Under the pieces are notes generated by a model. That model did not search any database. It was given only the letters and a program-made list of their open reading frames with translations, and was not told the DNA's origin. This document shows, piece by piece, positions 46,366 to 58,193 of a DNA stretch of 64,000 bases. The translations under genes and the position numbers were made by a program. Source of the DNA: Heliocybe sulcata (lineage: Eukaryota; Basidiomycota; Agaricomycetes; Gloeophyllales; Gloeophyllaceae). The stretch is from contig ML213511.1 of NCBI GenBank assembly GCA_004369045.1, positions 167,853 to 231,852 of the forward strand. The letters run 5' to 3'. Positions within the stretch are counted from its first letter, which is position 1. The number at the start of each line of letters is the position of its first letter.

Positions 46366-47291
46366 GCCGGCTTAAAGTTGCCGATGTTCGGTTCAGGTCC
46401 GGGTCAGCCACATTTCCCCGACCCTCGACCCGACCTCTTGAGGAGGGTCGGAGAGTACGCTGACCCTCGACCCGGACCTGAGGTTCGAAGAGGGGTCGGG
46501 TCGCTGCGGGTTCAGGTCAGGGTCGACCCAGGTTCGAACCGTTCTTACGGCCATGTACGTAGATATCCTTGAAACAATGTATCTAAGGATACATATACTG
46601 CTACAGCCTGCAGCTGCAGCTGCCTTCTCGTGTTCGAAGTAGGATTTGATGCACTGGATGGCCCGGAACATTTTCAGGGTTAATTTACTCGATGCTTATG
46701 GTCCATAAGACCAGCACTTAAGCTTGAGAATCCCCTTCCGCAAGGCACAGTCAAAGCTGGATGGCAAGCAAGCACCCGGATAGCATACTTCATTGACCTG
46801 AGTGCCCGATTGCAAACGGTGATCGGAAATACTCAGCAATCTCATCTACAATCCCAAGTAATAGGTACAATAATTATTGAATACAGCAATGGATAAGTAT
46901 GTACATTTCTAGGCCCTGCTGATACGGTCGACCTCCAACCTGAATGTCGGGCTAGCGTCCAAATGCGGTAGCACGACACGGAGGTTGCTAAATATAGAGC
47001 TCACGCCGAAAAGACTGTTTGAAAGACTTGCGCAAGACTGGGGCGGTCGGCCGAAGTCAGAGTCCCGACACTGAAATATGTGCTACATATGGTAAAGGGA
47101 GGTGAGGGTCGGGTCGGGTCGAACGAAGGTCGACCCAGGTTCACCAAGAAGAGGGAGACAGTGACCCGTAGCCCGAACCCCCAGTGAACCATGAGGTCGG
47201 GTCGATGGAGGGTCGGGTCCAGTAGGGTCGGGTCGGGGGTCGACCGCGGTTCGAAAGGTTCAGACCCGAACAACGGCAACTTTACGCCGGC
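46366..47291. mobile_element. Candidate non-autonomous DNA transposon (MITE-like) with terminal inverted repeats
   Basis: The left end (46366..46391) and the reverse complement of the right end (47266..47291) match at 24 of 26 bases; the shared core is GCCGGC(T/G)TAAAGTTGCCG. Just inside each end are many copies of GGGTCGGGTCG-type motifs or their complement. The 15-mer GGTCGACCCAGGTTC occurs on both sides (46521..46535, 47128..47142). Subterminal short repeats next to inverted ends are typical of hAT and similar elements. ACGCGTGA on the left and ACGCGTCA on the right flank could be an imperfect 8-bp target duplication, but they are not directly adjacent to the 26-bp repeats. The roughly 925-bp interior has no transposase frame. 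The right end lies only 98 bp before the OMA1 ATG. Confidence 0.7.
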
Positions 47292-47389
47292 TGGACGCGT
47301 CAACTCTCAATATTATTGGGCGTCAATACGAAATACGAGGTTTCGCCTGCTTTGCCGTGTCCTTGATCACGGGCAGTGGTTCAGTCAAA

Positions 47390-49065
47390 ATGTTGTCGGC
47401 GTTCTGGAGAGCTTGCAGACACTGCTCCATCCGACCATCTTTGCATACTGCAGCCACAAGCCACCACAAGTTCTCCGGCGCACCATTCTCAAGCAGTGCA
47501 AGATCAGCCTTGAGAGCCACACCTCCTTCAAGAGCAAGGTACATCAGGTTCGGCGAGAGTGACACTTTCGATAGCAAGCCCGCGGGAGGTGGCAAGCGGA
47601 CAGATCTTTGGTACCGTGTCGGTATCGGGGCAGTAGCCGCTGGCGCGGTGTGGTATGTGGCACAGTGAGTTCCTGCACTTATCCATCTCTTTCTCTTGTT
47701 AAGGCGGCCTTGAAAGCCTGGAGCGAGTTCCAGAAACCGGACGATGGAGGTATATCAGTATCGATCCGAAAATGGAGACCAAAGTCTGTCCATGATTGTT
47801 TAGCCAGTTGCGGGATGGCTTACTGTGCTCGTCACTTTCCATACAGCTGGCGGAACAGATGCATGCACAGATCCTGAGGGAGAACAAAGGAAAGATACTC
47901 CCAGCAAACCACCCGCTTACTCGGGTAGTCAAAGAGATTTCCGAGCAGTTGCTCAATGCGAACAACCTTGGCCATTTATCTGACGAGCGCGAGAGAAGAG
48001 CATGGTCTCTTCCCGAATGGCTGACTGGGCAGCCGGACGGGGAACAATGGTCGTATGACGCAAATATTAGCAGCGAAAGGGAGGGGCTGGCACCCGGCAC
48101 TGGAGGGAGGGAGTGGAAGGTAGTGGTCGTACACGATCCGCGGGTTATCAACGCTGCTGCGACATATGGTGTGCGATAGTTTATTTCTTTTCAGGAGGAT
48201 CTCCTTGGTAAACCTCTCCGACATGCACTAACGTCCCTTGCAGGGAATATCATAGTATGGACCGGACTTTTCCAACTGTGCCAGACACGGAATGAACTAG
48301 CGTCGGTGCTAAGCCATGGTGCGTGACGTCCTGTGCTTGTTTGCCATCTGCTAAGCTGTCTTCGACCACCACACAGAGATGGGCCACGTCGGTAAGTAAC
48401 GTCTTATCCTGCATCTGACACGCCAGTCGAATGAGTCCACATACCTAGTGGCCCGACACGTATCCGAGCGCGTCTCTTTAACCAAGTATCTCCTGGCAAT
48501 CGCTATCGGTATCGCAGCCGCGACAGGCATTGGCTTCCCTCTGGCTGACATGCTAACGAATCTGGTACTTGGTCTTCCAATGAGCCGCAGCCATGAACTG
48601 GAAGGTAGAAGACACATTCATGCTTGCATCTACGAACGTGTAGTTTTTCTAACGTATGTCATATTGGCAGCGGATAAGATAGGCCTCAAGCTGGCTGCGA
48701 AAGCTTGTTATGACCCTGCAGGCGCCGTCTCGTCAGTGCCCTATCGTGTCGACCAAACTTAGGCATCGCTGATCATGCAAACAGGATGTTCCAAAAGTTC
48801 GAGATGCACAGTCAAAGTCAACCTGGCATCCCCGACTTTTTGCAGACTCATCCCAGCCATGTCAAGCGCATCGAGGTAAGTGACATGACTCCTACCATTG
48901 CGCACAAACGCCCCATGCGTGGGCTTATCGCACCTGCACCTTTAACTGACTGTTGTACTGTAGCAAATGAAGAAGCTGCTGCCCGAAGCGTATGCCGTGC
49001 AAGCCGCTACTCCTGAGTGCGCACAAGTGCGGGATATGGGTTATGCAATGCGGAGCTTCTTATAG
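47390..49065 (+). CDS. OMA1: OMA1-type mitochondrial M48 metalloprotease
   Basis: Inner-membrane zinc protease that cleaves OPA1/Mgm1-type and misfolded membrane proteins under mitochondrial stress. ATG at 47390 gives a presequence (MLSAFWRACRHCSIRPSLHT...). Then a membrane segment, VGIGAVAAGAVWYVAQ. Next exons: LAEQMHAQILRENKGKILPA, VVVVHDPRVINAA, NIIVWTGLFQLCQTRNELAS. The catalytic motif HEMGHVVARH is assembled from three exons; a 14-nt exon (about 48380-48393) lies in the middle. Then SLTKYLLAIAIGIAAATGIG (second membrane segment), MSRSHELEADKIGLKLAAKA (third zinc ligand Glu in HELEAD), RMFQKFEMHSQSQPGIPDFL, QTHPSHVKRIE, and a final exon ending GYAMRSFL. Full-length. Several introns fall within the active-site region. 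The upstream 100 bp are bounded by the transposon-like element. Confidence 0.92.
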
Positions 49066-49899
49066 CAGGTTTGAGAAGTCGGTTCTTGTTTGTATGCGCA
49101 CTTTCTAGGTCTTGCCAGGATCGCATAAGCTCCCGCGTTGTATCATACACACTACTCGCTTTATAAAGCGCGATGGCATCTTCTCTTCTATCTCGGTCCG
49201 CTTGTTCGATATGAAGGAACTATCGGATATCAGTCCTGCAACTGTGCATCTGTTTGCCTGGTTGTCTCGTCGCCTCGTCGCACAGAAGATCGTCGAAGCA
49301 CGTACAAGGGACGAGCGTTAAGCTAGGTTCGTCGTCTTGTCACGATGTCTTGCAATGTCGTGCTCACGTCGAAACATCGTCCATCACGTTTAAGGAAATA
49401 CTTGCACCGGGGAATTGCGATGTCTTTCTCGCAGCGCCATCCTTTGCCATAAGCACTCCATGCGTCGCAATAATGCATCACACCCCGGCACTCACGTCGG
49501 CTAAGATGGCCATTGCATCGCTGCTTCCGGTCAGTCTCGCTACCCCGAGCAATATCCTGACTAGCTCTCGTGTACGCACAGGAGTTATGTCTTTCAGGGA
49601 GGCATTCCATATGCCCCTCCCACATGAGCTTGCGGTGTGCAGATGGCCATGCGGTCTTGCAGGATTACGTGCCTTTTCGCAAGGCAGAGGCTAGCATCAC
49701 GTCGACGTATGGTTCGTCTCCCTTCGCGGCGTTTCTTGACCATGCACAGGGTTCCCAGTTAGATGCCTGACTGAGGGACCGGCGGAGCATTGGCGATGTC
49801 GCCTGTTTGGCAGGTTACTCTGGCCCTATGCCCTCTTTCTACGAATAATATTCACTCATTCACTAACCTTTCTTGCTCGAAGGTGCTAATCCACTACAT

Positions 49900-50283
49900 A
49901 TGATGCGAGCAAGCCCTGGCCAAGGCCCGTCTGTGGGCTCACTACTGCCGTTGGCAGTGCGTGAATGCATGGTGAGTACCGCACCGGACCCTGTGTCTCC
50001 GCGTGCGACAGGAACATGAGGTCGCAGTTGCGCACCTGTTCGTCAATGGCGTCTTCCAGACTGAGTATCAAAACACCCAGACCATCCAATGTCCTTGTGA
50101 GTATGAGTGGGTAGTTCTGGACGGCGTCAACTTCTGGCATCGAGGCGCAAGGTGATTTACCGTACTCCCATGCACTATAGGAACGAACATTTCTACAACG
50201 GACGTCTGCAGAATCTTCAATTTTCTAACTTTGCAAAGACAGGATTCGACTGCAACTCCAAAATTTTTGGAAGTATGTCGTGA
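49900..50283 (+). CDS. Possible small hypothetical protein, three exons
   Basis: Not recognised. Exons 49900..49971, 50012..50151 and 50181..50283 join in frame to 104 codons with an ATG and a stop. The product reads in a protein-like way (VAVAHLFVNGVFQTEYQ, YEWVVLDGVNFWHRGARNEH, FYNGRLQNLQFSNFAKTGFD). The second intron would be only 29 bp, shorter than normal, so this may be a decayed gene or coincidence. Confidence 0.25.
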
Positions 50284-51058
50284 GGAATACGAGACAGAAG
50301 AATCCAGTACTTCTAGCGACAGTCTACACCTCGAGGTCTGTGTGTCAAAGTATGCGCAATTGCGGCGCATATTTCGCACTGTTGGCATAGCCTTCGATCA
50401 AGAAGAGTGTGATGCGCACGGATCGGGTACATTACTTCGGCAGGCGGCCGGTATAGCTCTACTGCATACTGCTGGTACTGAAGCTTGGCTATCAGGCTTT
50501 TGTATGGCACCATTATCCTTGTGTATCCGACGCTCTACTACTGAAGGGATGGGCCGTCTGCGCAGCCGAAGGGCGTATTGGGAGAGGTCAATCTCGACTA
50601 TCGTACGCAATACCCGATTCTTCGCACTCTATCAGTAGTGACCATGCTGTTTCATACCATAACAAGCTTATTTTCCAGGCAGAACATTATCCTCTAGGCA
50701 CTGATGACGAGCACCTTATGGGTTGTCGTCGCTGCTCCATGGTCGACAGTACTATGCCGTCGTCACTTCGCATAAAGGGTTTGTGGGTCTTAATATCAAC
50801 GAAACGGAAAGGATTCATGAAGCAAACAATACCCGCACGCGGGGGTCTTGAAACACGGCAGACGACGCTCGCCGACTCCTGAGACGCTTCCGCACCACGT
50901 TTTCTTCCTGGCGAAGCATCACAAGGTCCTTAGGGAAGCCACGCTTGTTGGCAAGTCTGGCTCATTCTGACCTGGAATGGCGCCCTATCTGCCATATGGC
51001 TTCTCTCAACCTCGCCATTAACGCTAATGATCGGTCATCTGCACCATGTCTTTGCCCC

Positions 51059-51066
51059 TATAAATT
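51059..51066 (+). promoter_or_regulatory. TATA box of the aspartic protease
   Basis: TATAAATT, 95 bp before the ATG at 51154. Confidence 0.55.
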
Positions 51067-51153
51067 GCGATGGGTAGCAGGTTTGGTTCTCCAGTCCTGG
51101 CAGGTATCCCCCCTCGACTAGATCCTCCGCGGTGACCTTTGCCTGACTTCGTC

Positions 51154-52760
51154 ATGTTCCGCTTCACCGCTCTCCTGTCGCTCCTCGTCTTGGCGATCAG
51201 CACGTCGGCGACCCCGATCGTCGTCGACACGCCCAAGATCTCACTGGGATTTGCGACCAAGTTCAACCACACCGGCGGCGCTGTCAAGATCGTCGAGGCT
51301 GACCGTGCCAGGATCGCGCACCTCAAGAGCCTAGCGCACTCTAACAGCACTGAGAAGCGGGCGTCCTACTCCTTCTCTATCACCAACGCCGCGGTTCGAA
51401 GCTTCTTCTGAAGCTAAAGATCATATGCTTACCTTGCATCCGCTAGGTTACTTACACCACGTCTGTCGGTGTCGGGAGCCCCGCCACGAACTGTATGTAT
51501 TGTTGCCACGACAATGTGTCCAGCTGTTCGCTCATTTGGCCTCCGTTTAGACAACCTCCTCATCGACACCGGTAGCTCCAACACTTGGCTGGGAGCAGAT
51601 CAGTCCTACAGAAGGACAAGCACCGGAAGCAGCACCGGCAGGTCTGTGGTAAGTGCTGCTCCATGGCCTCTGGACTATTACATCTAAAAGACATTTAGTC
51701 GGTCAGCTACGGCTCTGGATCGTTCTCCGGAACCGAATGTAAGTCCTGATTTTTCTCGCAGAGACACAGTGTGATTGACGGATCTATTTCATAGACACCG
51801 ACCGGGTCACTCTCTCCTCCAACTTGGTCATCAACTCGCAATCCATCGGCGTTGCTTCCCGCGCCTCCGGTTTCGGGGATGGCATCGACGGTATTCTCGG
51901 CATTGGCCCCGTCGCTCTGACCGAAGGTCATCTCCATCGCTCTCCCCAAGATGTCATCTTCTTACTCTAACACCTAGGCACCGTCTCCGGCGTCTCGAGC
52001 GTCCCCACCGTCACCGACAACCTCTACTCCCAGGGCACGATCTCCACCGAAGCCATCGGGATCTACTTCGCCCCCACAACCTCCGAGTCCGTCGCCAACG
52101 GCGAGCTCACCTTCGGCGGCGCCGACTCGAGCAAGTACACCGGCAGCCTCAGGTACACGTCCCTGACGAGCACCTACCCCGCGAGCGAGTACTGGGGCAT
52201 CGACCAGACGGTCACATACAACGGGCAGACCATCCTCTCTTCCACCGCCGGCATCGTCGACACCGGAACCACGCTCGTCTACATCGCCACCGGTACGTGT
52301 GCCCACGCGATCTCGATCTGCTGAAAAACTCACGTTTTGGTGTACAGACGCCTACAACCGATATGTCAGGGCTACGGGCGCCACCCTGGACAACGCCACC
52401 GGCCTGCTGCGCATCAGCTCGTCCCAGTACAACAACCTCAAGACCCTGAACTTCAACATTGGAGGCACGAGCTACGGACTCACCGCCAACGCGCAGATCT
52501 GGCCCCGGGCGTTGAACAGCTACATCGGAGGCTCGAGCAACAGCATCTACCTGGTCGTCAGCGACGTTAGTACTGCGAATCCCCTCCCTTCTACGATGTG
52601 CTAATGTCTTTTGAAATGATAGATTGGCACTGAAAGCGGCGAAGGTCTTGACTTCATCGACGGGTACACTTTCTTGGAGCGGTTCTACACCGTCTTCGAC
52701 ACGACGAACAACCGCTTCGGTATCGCGACCACCTCACACACCTCTGCTACTTCGAACTAA
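51154..52760 (+). CDS. Secreted aspartic protease, polyporopepsin-like (A1 family)
   Basis: Pepsin-type acid endopeptidase, secreted to digest extracellular protein. ATG at 51154; signal peptide MFRFTALLSLLVLAISTSAT; propeptide with ARIAHLKSLAHSNSTEKRA, ending at a basic site, so the mature enzyme probably starts near ASYSFSITNAAV. The exons carry VTYTTSVGVGSPATN; the first catalytic Asp in LLIDTGSSNTWLGA; the flap region VSYGSGSFSGTE; GDGIDGILGIGPVALTE; ELTFGGADSSKYTGSLRY; YWGIDQTVTYNGQ; the second catalytic Asp in AGIVDTGTTLVYIATDAY; and DFIDGYTFLERFYTVFDTTN, ending TSHTSATSN. About 415 residues before processing. Mature sequence has no cysteine pair in the positions used by pepsin, as in polyporopepsin. 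Seven or so short introns. All active-site residues present. Confidence 0.93.
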
Positions 52761-53188
52761 AACAATATCCCTCGGTGCTGGAGGGCTATTGGCTGACCGT
52801 ATCGCTAGAGTATCAGATAGGTTTACGTAGACGGAGATGAATGAAATGACGTTTTTCTCATGTTCCGCCGGGGTGACGCCGATGTACTGAAAGTGAATTT
52901 AACTGGGACCGCTCGAGTCTGAAAGGGGAAATGGAGAGCTTATTTGTCCGCCCCGTTGCTCGCCTTGATAGTGAGCCTCTGTCGTTATATCGTAACGGGG
53001 GAGGTTTGCGCGGTACTTAGAACTTACACTTTGTTAGAGCAACGCCGTCATGTATTCTGAAGATCAGCGCCGATAGAACCCGCCCACACAGGCGCATTCT
53101 TGGTTCGAACTTTGTACAGATAAATGATACAGGGAATAGGCAGGGGATACAGTAGTCAATCGCATAATCTATTTCTCGATGATTCAAG
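52761..53188. other. Intergenic between convergent genes
   Basis: About 430 bp between the protease stop (+) and the WDR48 stop (-). 3' UTRs expected. Nothing else seen. Confidence 0.6.
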
Positions 53189-56100
53189 TCAGGCATCATA
53201 AGCCTGCCGATGAGGTGTCCGACGTCTATAGTACATAACCAATTCCCCTGACTGTCTCCAGACATACTGACGGACAGCAGCCAAGGTCATGTCGAGAGGG
53301 AGAACGAGATCGCTGCACAGGATCTCGTAGTGTTCTTCTGCACGGGGGCGAGGATGAGCGGCGGTGTCGCGGGGTCTCCCGGAATCGAAGGAGGACCGCG
53401 GAGTGGTAAAGGAAGAGCTGCTCGCTATGCGATCTAACTTGTCTTGCACCTGCGGAAAAGGTTAATAACTCGAAACATTCTGGTGCTACATGACCACGCA
53501 CATGATAGGTGAGCTTGCGTACTCGCAGGAACCGACTAGCGGTGAGTTTAGATTGCGCACTGGCAAGCAGTCAGATCTGGTTCCAGCGCCGCCGCAGGTA
53601 CTTACGTATTCAAAAGCTCAGGCAACTTCTCTTCATCCGGACTTCTCGCGGGGTAAGGAAGCAATACAAAGCTGACCTTGTGCACCGGAATCGGAGCTAC
53701 TCGGTTAGCTAAAAGGTATTCAATCAGCCAGATCGGCATAGCTTCTTCCAGAGCTTTCACGTCGCTCCCTGTGGATGCTACAGTGCCCTTGTATAGTGCT
53801 TTCCATCCAGAGGCAGTTTCCTCAGAAATTATGAGGGAGGTATTAGGGGGTAGGGACAAGTGGGGCGCTTCCGCTGAGGTCGGGGGTGTAATGGGATTTG
53901 ATAGCAGAGATTGAACGGGTGACTTTGATGCGCCAGGTCCAGGGGTTGACACGTCCTGAGAATATTTCAGCACCTCAAGAAAGACGAGAAAGGTCAAACA
54001 TACCTCGGCAGGTGTATTTGGTACTTCCTGAGATACGGTAGAACCACCCGGCGTCACCATACTAGTCTCACTAGACCTTTTAGCACTCTTCCCGAAATGG
54101 CGGAGCTTCCCCATAAATCCCCCAGCACTCGGCGTACTTGGAGTCGCAGGCACTACTGCGTCGGTGCTCGTCTTGGGAGCACCCCATCCGGAAAAGTCGT
54201 CTGGAGTAGCAGGCCTACCTCCTGTCAAGGAATTCTGACGAGTTCTCAGAGAGAAGTAGTCACTGGAAGATGTTGGAGGCGCCGTTGCAAGACCACTTGG
54301 GGCCGTGGCTTTGGGTCGAGGCATGGGCGTCGCATCGTTGCTAGCCACTGTCGGTGATTGAGGTATCGGAGAAAGCCCGCTGTCCTTAGCAAGAGGATGT
54401 AGCTGGATCATGGGTGTCAATAAAGGTGAGGATCTTGCACTTGTCGAGACACTGGGGGAGAGTGCCGGAAGCATGCCCGGAGATGACAGGACCGAATTAC
54501 TAAACGGCGAGCGGGCTGATGTGACGGAGGCATCCGAGTTGGTCCGCGACCTCACAGCGGGCGGCGAGTGCCCATTCAACTCGATATGCGTAGGAGCGGA
54601 TCCGCGATGTAGACCGCGGTGATGAGGATCGTGCTCATCTCGTCCTCGTCTAGACGCCGCACGCTGCTCTTCTCGGATGAAACCCAAGAAAAGGTTTCGT
54701 AATATCCATTTGCCGATGTTCACTAGCGGACTATAAGCACTGTCACTGATCGGATATATTTACTGAGGAACTCACATCTGAGCTCATCGTTAAAGCGCTT
54801 CTCAGGTGGATACCCCGCTTCGTCCGCGTATATCTCCGCCTCAAAGCACTTGTCGTTCAAATGGACAGTAAGCACGCCAGTCTGGGTATCAACAGATGAC
54901 CACGCCGAGACCACCGCCTCGCCCTCGATCCGCTCTCGTACAGACTCCAGCGCCTCGCGAGGACTCCTCTCATTTCCCTCCTGCCCATCGCTCCCACCAG
55001 CCGAGCTTCCCCTGTAGCTAGCAGCTGACACATCCTGAGGATTATACTTGCCCAAGCACGTACCCCTCACAATATCCCAGACAGCAACCTCGCCTGCAGT
55101 GTCGACCGTCAAGGCATGCATCCTGTCGTTCAGAATGATAGACCTGACGAGCCCGTGGTCACCCTCGATGACGTGGTCAGGAACCTTGGCAAATGGGACT
55201 GCATCGGCAGCTACCTCCCGCTCTTCATAGTCAGCTCGCGCCGTGTTCACTGGCACGACCATATCATCAACCAGTCGGGAGTTCATGGTGTCGCTGCGCA
55301 TAGTAGGAGCATTGGATAGCGCATGTGGTTGTTGAATAGGGAATGCAGGCTGCATGGGCGAGCGATGCAGCAGATGTGGGACAGACAAGACGGAAGCAGC
55401 AGAGTATAGCGTCGCAACTTCAGGATCCTTGCCGCGACCTAGGGATGCGTAAGGCGTGAAAGGATCATTCGCCGAGGTGAGCTTCACAAGACTCTCAAAC
55501 GGTATCTCAAACAGAGTATCTGCTTCGCGCTGGTCCTTCTGCTCGAATGCAGAGCTAATAGATCCGTGAAGGGACGGCGACAAGGAAGCCCTATGCTGCG
55601 CCTTGATCGAGGGAGAATGGGAGGAGTTGAAGTCGAAGGGATTGATCGACCGAGGCGGCGATCGTGGGCGCTCGACATCGTAAGAGTTACGCTTCCTAGA
55701 TAGCCCAGGCGATGCAGAATATTCCATAAGCCCGGGGCTGTCCGCTTCACCTACCCCGAGGACCGACGCACGCACAGCACGCCGAGGCGGAATGAGCCAG
55801 CGCTTTATACTCGAGTTACCAGAGGCTGTCCACAGCAAGTTATCGTCCATGACAGTAATCTGGTTAATGCCTTCTGAAGAGGACGGACAACGCTCGCTCC
55901 GGTCCTGGCATAGGACAGTGCATTCACCCTCTGACACGTCGGCGCAGTCCTCAACGTCCACGCGGCAAACGAGACCAGTTCTGTCGCCAGAGTAGAATAT
56001 CTCAAGCGATGGGTGGGAGGAAAATAGTGACCAGACAGAATCGGTGTGGTGTGTGAAGGTATGCAGACACCTTTGAGAAGATAGCGACCAGAGCTTGATA

Positions 56101-57460
56101 GAAGCTGTTCACAGACATAAGATGAACGGAAGACAATGGATCAAAACACAACTTACCATCTGCGGAACCTGTGAGAAGCTGCCGAAGTTTAGCAAGCCCA
56201 ACCTGATCTGAAGACTATGTAAACCTTACATATCTCGAATCCTCCGAAATCGATATCGCCCTAATGTTGTCTGTATGTCCCACGAGCTTGGCTATCCGTC
56301 TCCCAGACCTAGGGTCCCACATCCGTACAACACGCTCCGGCGATCCGGATGCAATAGCATGACCGAACGGGTCCGCTGCAAGAGCATATATGGAGGACTT
56401 CGGTCCTGATGAGTCTGGAGGGTTGAGGGTGATGAGGGGGTCGGGATTATTGGGGTCCGAAGAACGCGTTAGGTCCCAGAGCTTGATGGTACGGTCGAAG
56501 GAGCCCGACGCAACCCAGTTCTGCTCACGACTTGTTTTGCGTGAGAGCGGGACCACTTACGCAAAGGTGGTTAACACTCACCAGAGAGCGAGACAACGGA
56601 CATAGTCAATATGGGTGCCGATGGTAACTGGCTCGAGATTGTGAGGACTGTGGGGACTCCAGGCTTTGACAGTCCCGTCCGAAGAAGCAGACAGAACTAT
56701 GCAGAGAGATAAGTCTATGGACTATTGGCTAACGGTATTGGACTTACCTGTCTGATTATAATTACACAGTAGTATATCATTCACCCAGTCCGAATGTGCC
56801 TGGGCAGCTTGCCGAAACTGCGACGGCTACATGGTTCACTTCTGTGAGACGGGGTTCAGACAGTCAACATAGCGCTGCGAGACTCACTTTACCGGACTCG
56901 AAGGCCTCCGTATCCATCTCCCACTGCTCCTCGTACGACATCTCGCCATTCTGACTTTGCGGCCGCTTTCTTCTCCACGCGATGCTCTCCTTAACTTCCC
57001 CTAGCACGTCTCCATCCCGCACTACTTCCTCTTCCTCCTCCTCCTCGATCACGTCGTCCGCCCAGCCTGTCAGCATCTCCCACCGCGCAGTTGACCTTCG
57101 CTGCCCGTCGGATGTCATCCCATATCTCCGCGCCCTCTTCCTAGTCTGAACGCCGAGCTCCCAAGAGATGACCAGCCCATCTCTGCCTCCAGTGTATAGT
57201 ATGCCTTCTGGGGTCGACCGACCAACTAGTTGTGTGGATGTATCCAATGCCAGTGCCGTTGCTCCCAAACGATGTCGTGGATGCTGCGGTCTCTTCGAGG
57301 CTCTCGAGTCTGCATCTGAAGAAGTCGACTGCGCGGGAAGGAGCAGGGGTCCAGTTGCTCCGTGTCGAGATAGTCCATGATGGGGCAGTTGCAGACGAGG
57401 GACAGGTCCGGCGGGAGGGGGTATCACATAGGAGACTCGACGTCGAGGAGCCGGAGACAT
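53189..57460 (-). CDS. WD40-repeat protein WDR48/UAF1 homologue (deubiquitinase cofactor)
   Basis: Beta-propeller protein with a C-terminal DUF3337 domain. In other eukaryotes (WDR48/UAF1, S. pombe Bun107, yeast Duf1) it binds and activates USP1/12/46-type deubiquitinases. ATG at 57460: [22 protein letters not shown] repeats include [140 protein letters not shown] Glu-rich insert (EEEEEE near 57030) sits in the first repeats. The second half has a DUF3337 start ([20 protein letters not shown]), a long Ser/Pro-rich linker, then [30 protein letters not shown] and, in the last exon, [38 protein letters not shown]. Stop at 53189. About 1,150 residues by rough count, longer than human WDR48 (677) because of disordered inserts. 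Confidence 0.9.
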
Positions 57461-58193
57461 GTATAGGATGTGGTATTATATGCGTAATATCGCTACTCGT
57501 GGCATCGAGCTTGCCGAGTACGAGTTGCAGTCCCGCGTGAGGACGGCAGGAGTGGCCAATCCTGCGCTTGTGCCTGACGGCAGCCAATCTGTTAACCGGA
57601 GTCCGATCGTCCTTCAGTAAGAGCGTTCAATTAATTTAGAGATATATACACTGAGTACTGACCTTAGACCTCAAGCAGATGCCGTCAGTGGCTTGAACGT
57701 TGTTCGAATGCTGAGATTGTGGTGGTCAAGGTCCTGGCAGACAAGTAATATTAAGGGATCCATGAAAGCTCTGGAGTGCATGCTGCTCATGAGAAAGCCA
57801 AACATATCGTTTCGACCTCACCTTCGCCCTTCAGAAGCCAGCCAGACCCTCGCACTTAAGAGGTATCTGAAGGATGTGCTGACCTTAGACTTGGTGAGCA
57901 CGTAGGGCAGGGGATCGCTTTAGGCGAGGAGAAAGTGCGCGGGGGAGGAGGGATGAGGGAGAAAGCGCAAAGTGTGAGGTTATGTCGTCGTCCCTCCTTT
58001 ATATATGTAGGTTCAGGTGCTTTTTTCTTGAAATAGAAGTTATCTGTGAAGGAAGGACTGCATACGTCATTGATTAATTGGGTAGTCTGCCTTCCAAATG
58101 TGGCATACTGTGCAAGCTGAGCTTCTTCGCCAAATTCAATATTGAGGTGGTAAGTACAAACAAATCATGGCTAAATAAATTAGTACAGGCTAT
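57461..58193. other. Intergenic, WDR48 upstream region
   Basis: About 730 bp between the WDR48 start and the stop of the next minus-strand gene. A plus-strand frame at 57693..57905 has no ATG context or motif worth calling. A TATATAT near 58001 is of unknown use. Confidence 0.5.

Larger units (their letters stand above)
49066..51153. other. Long stretch with orphan coding-like fragments
   Basis: About 2.1 kb between OMA1 and the aspartic protease. A perfect palindrome GCTTTATAAAGC (near 49159-49170) precedes a plus-strand frame whose end (49211..49321, MKELSDISPATVHLFAWLSR...) looks protein-like but is short. A possible small gene follows at 49900..50283. A further open frame at 50231..50638 has no ATG at its start. 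The TATA box of the protease is at 51059. Confidence 0.45.
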
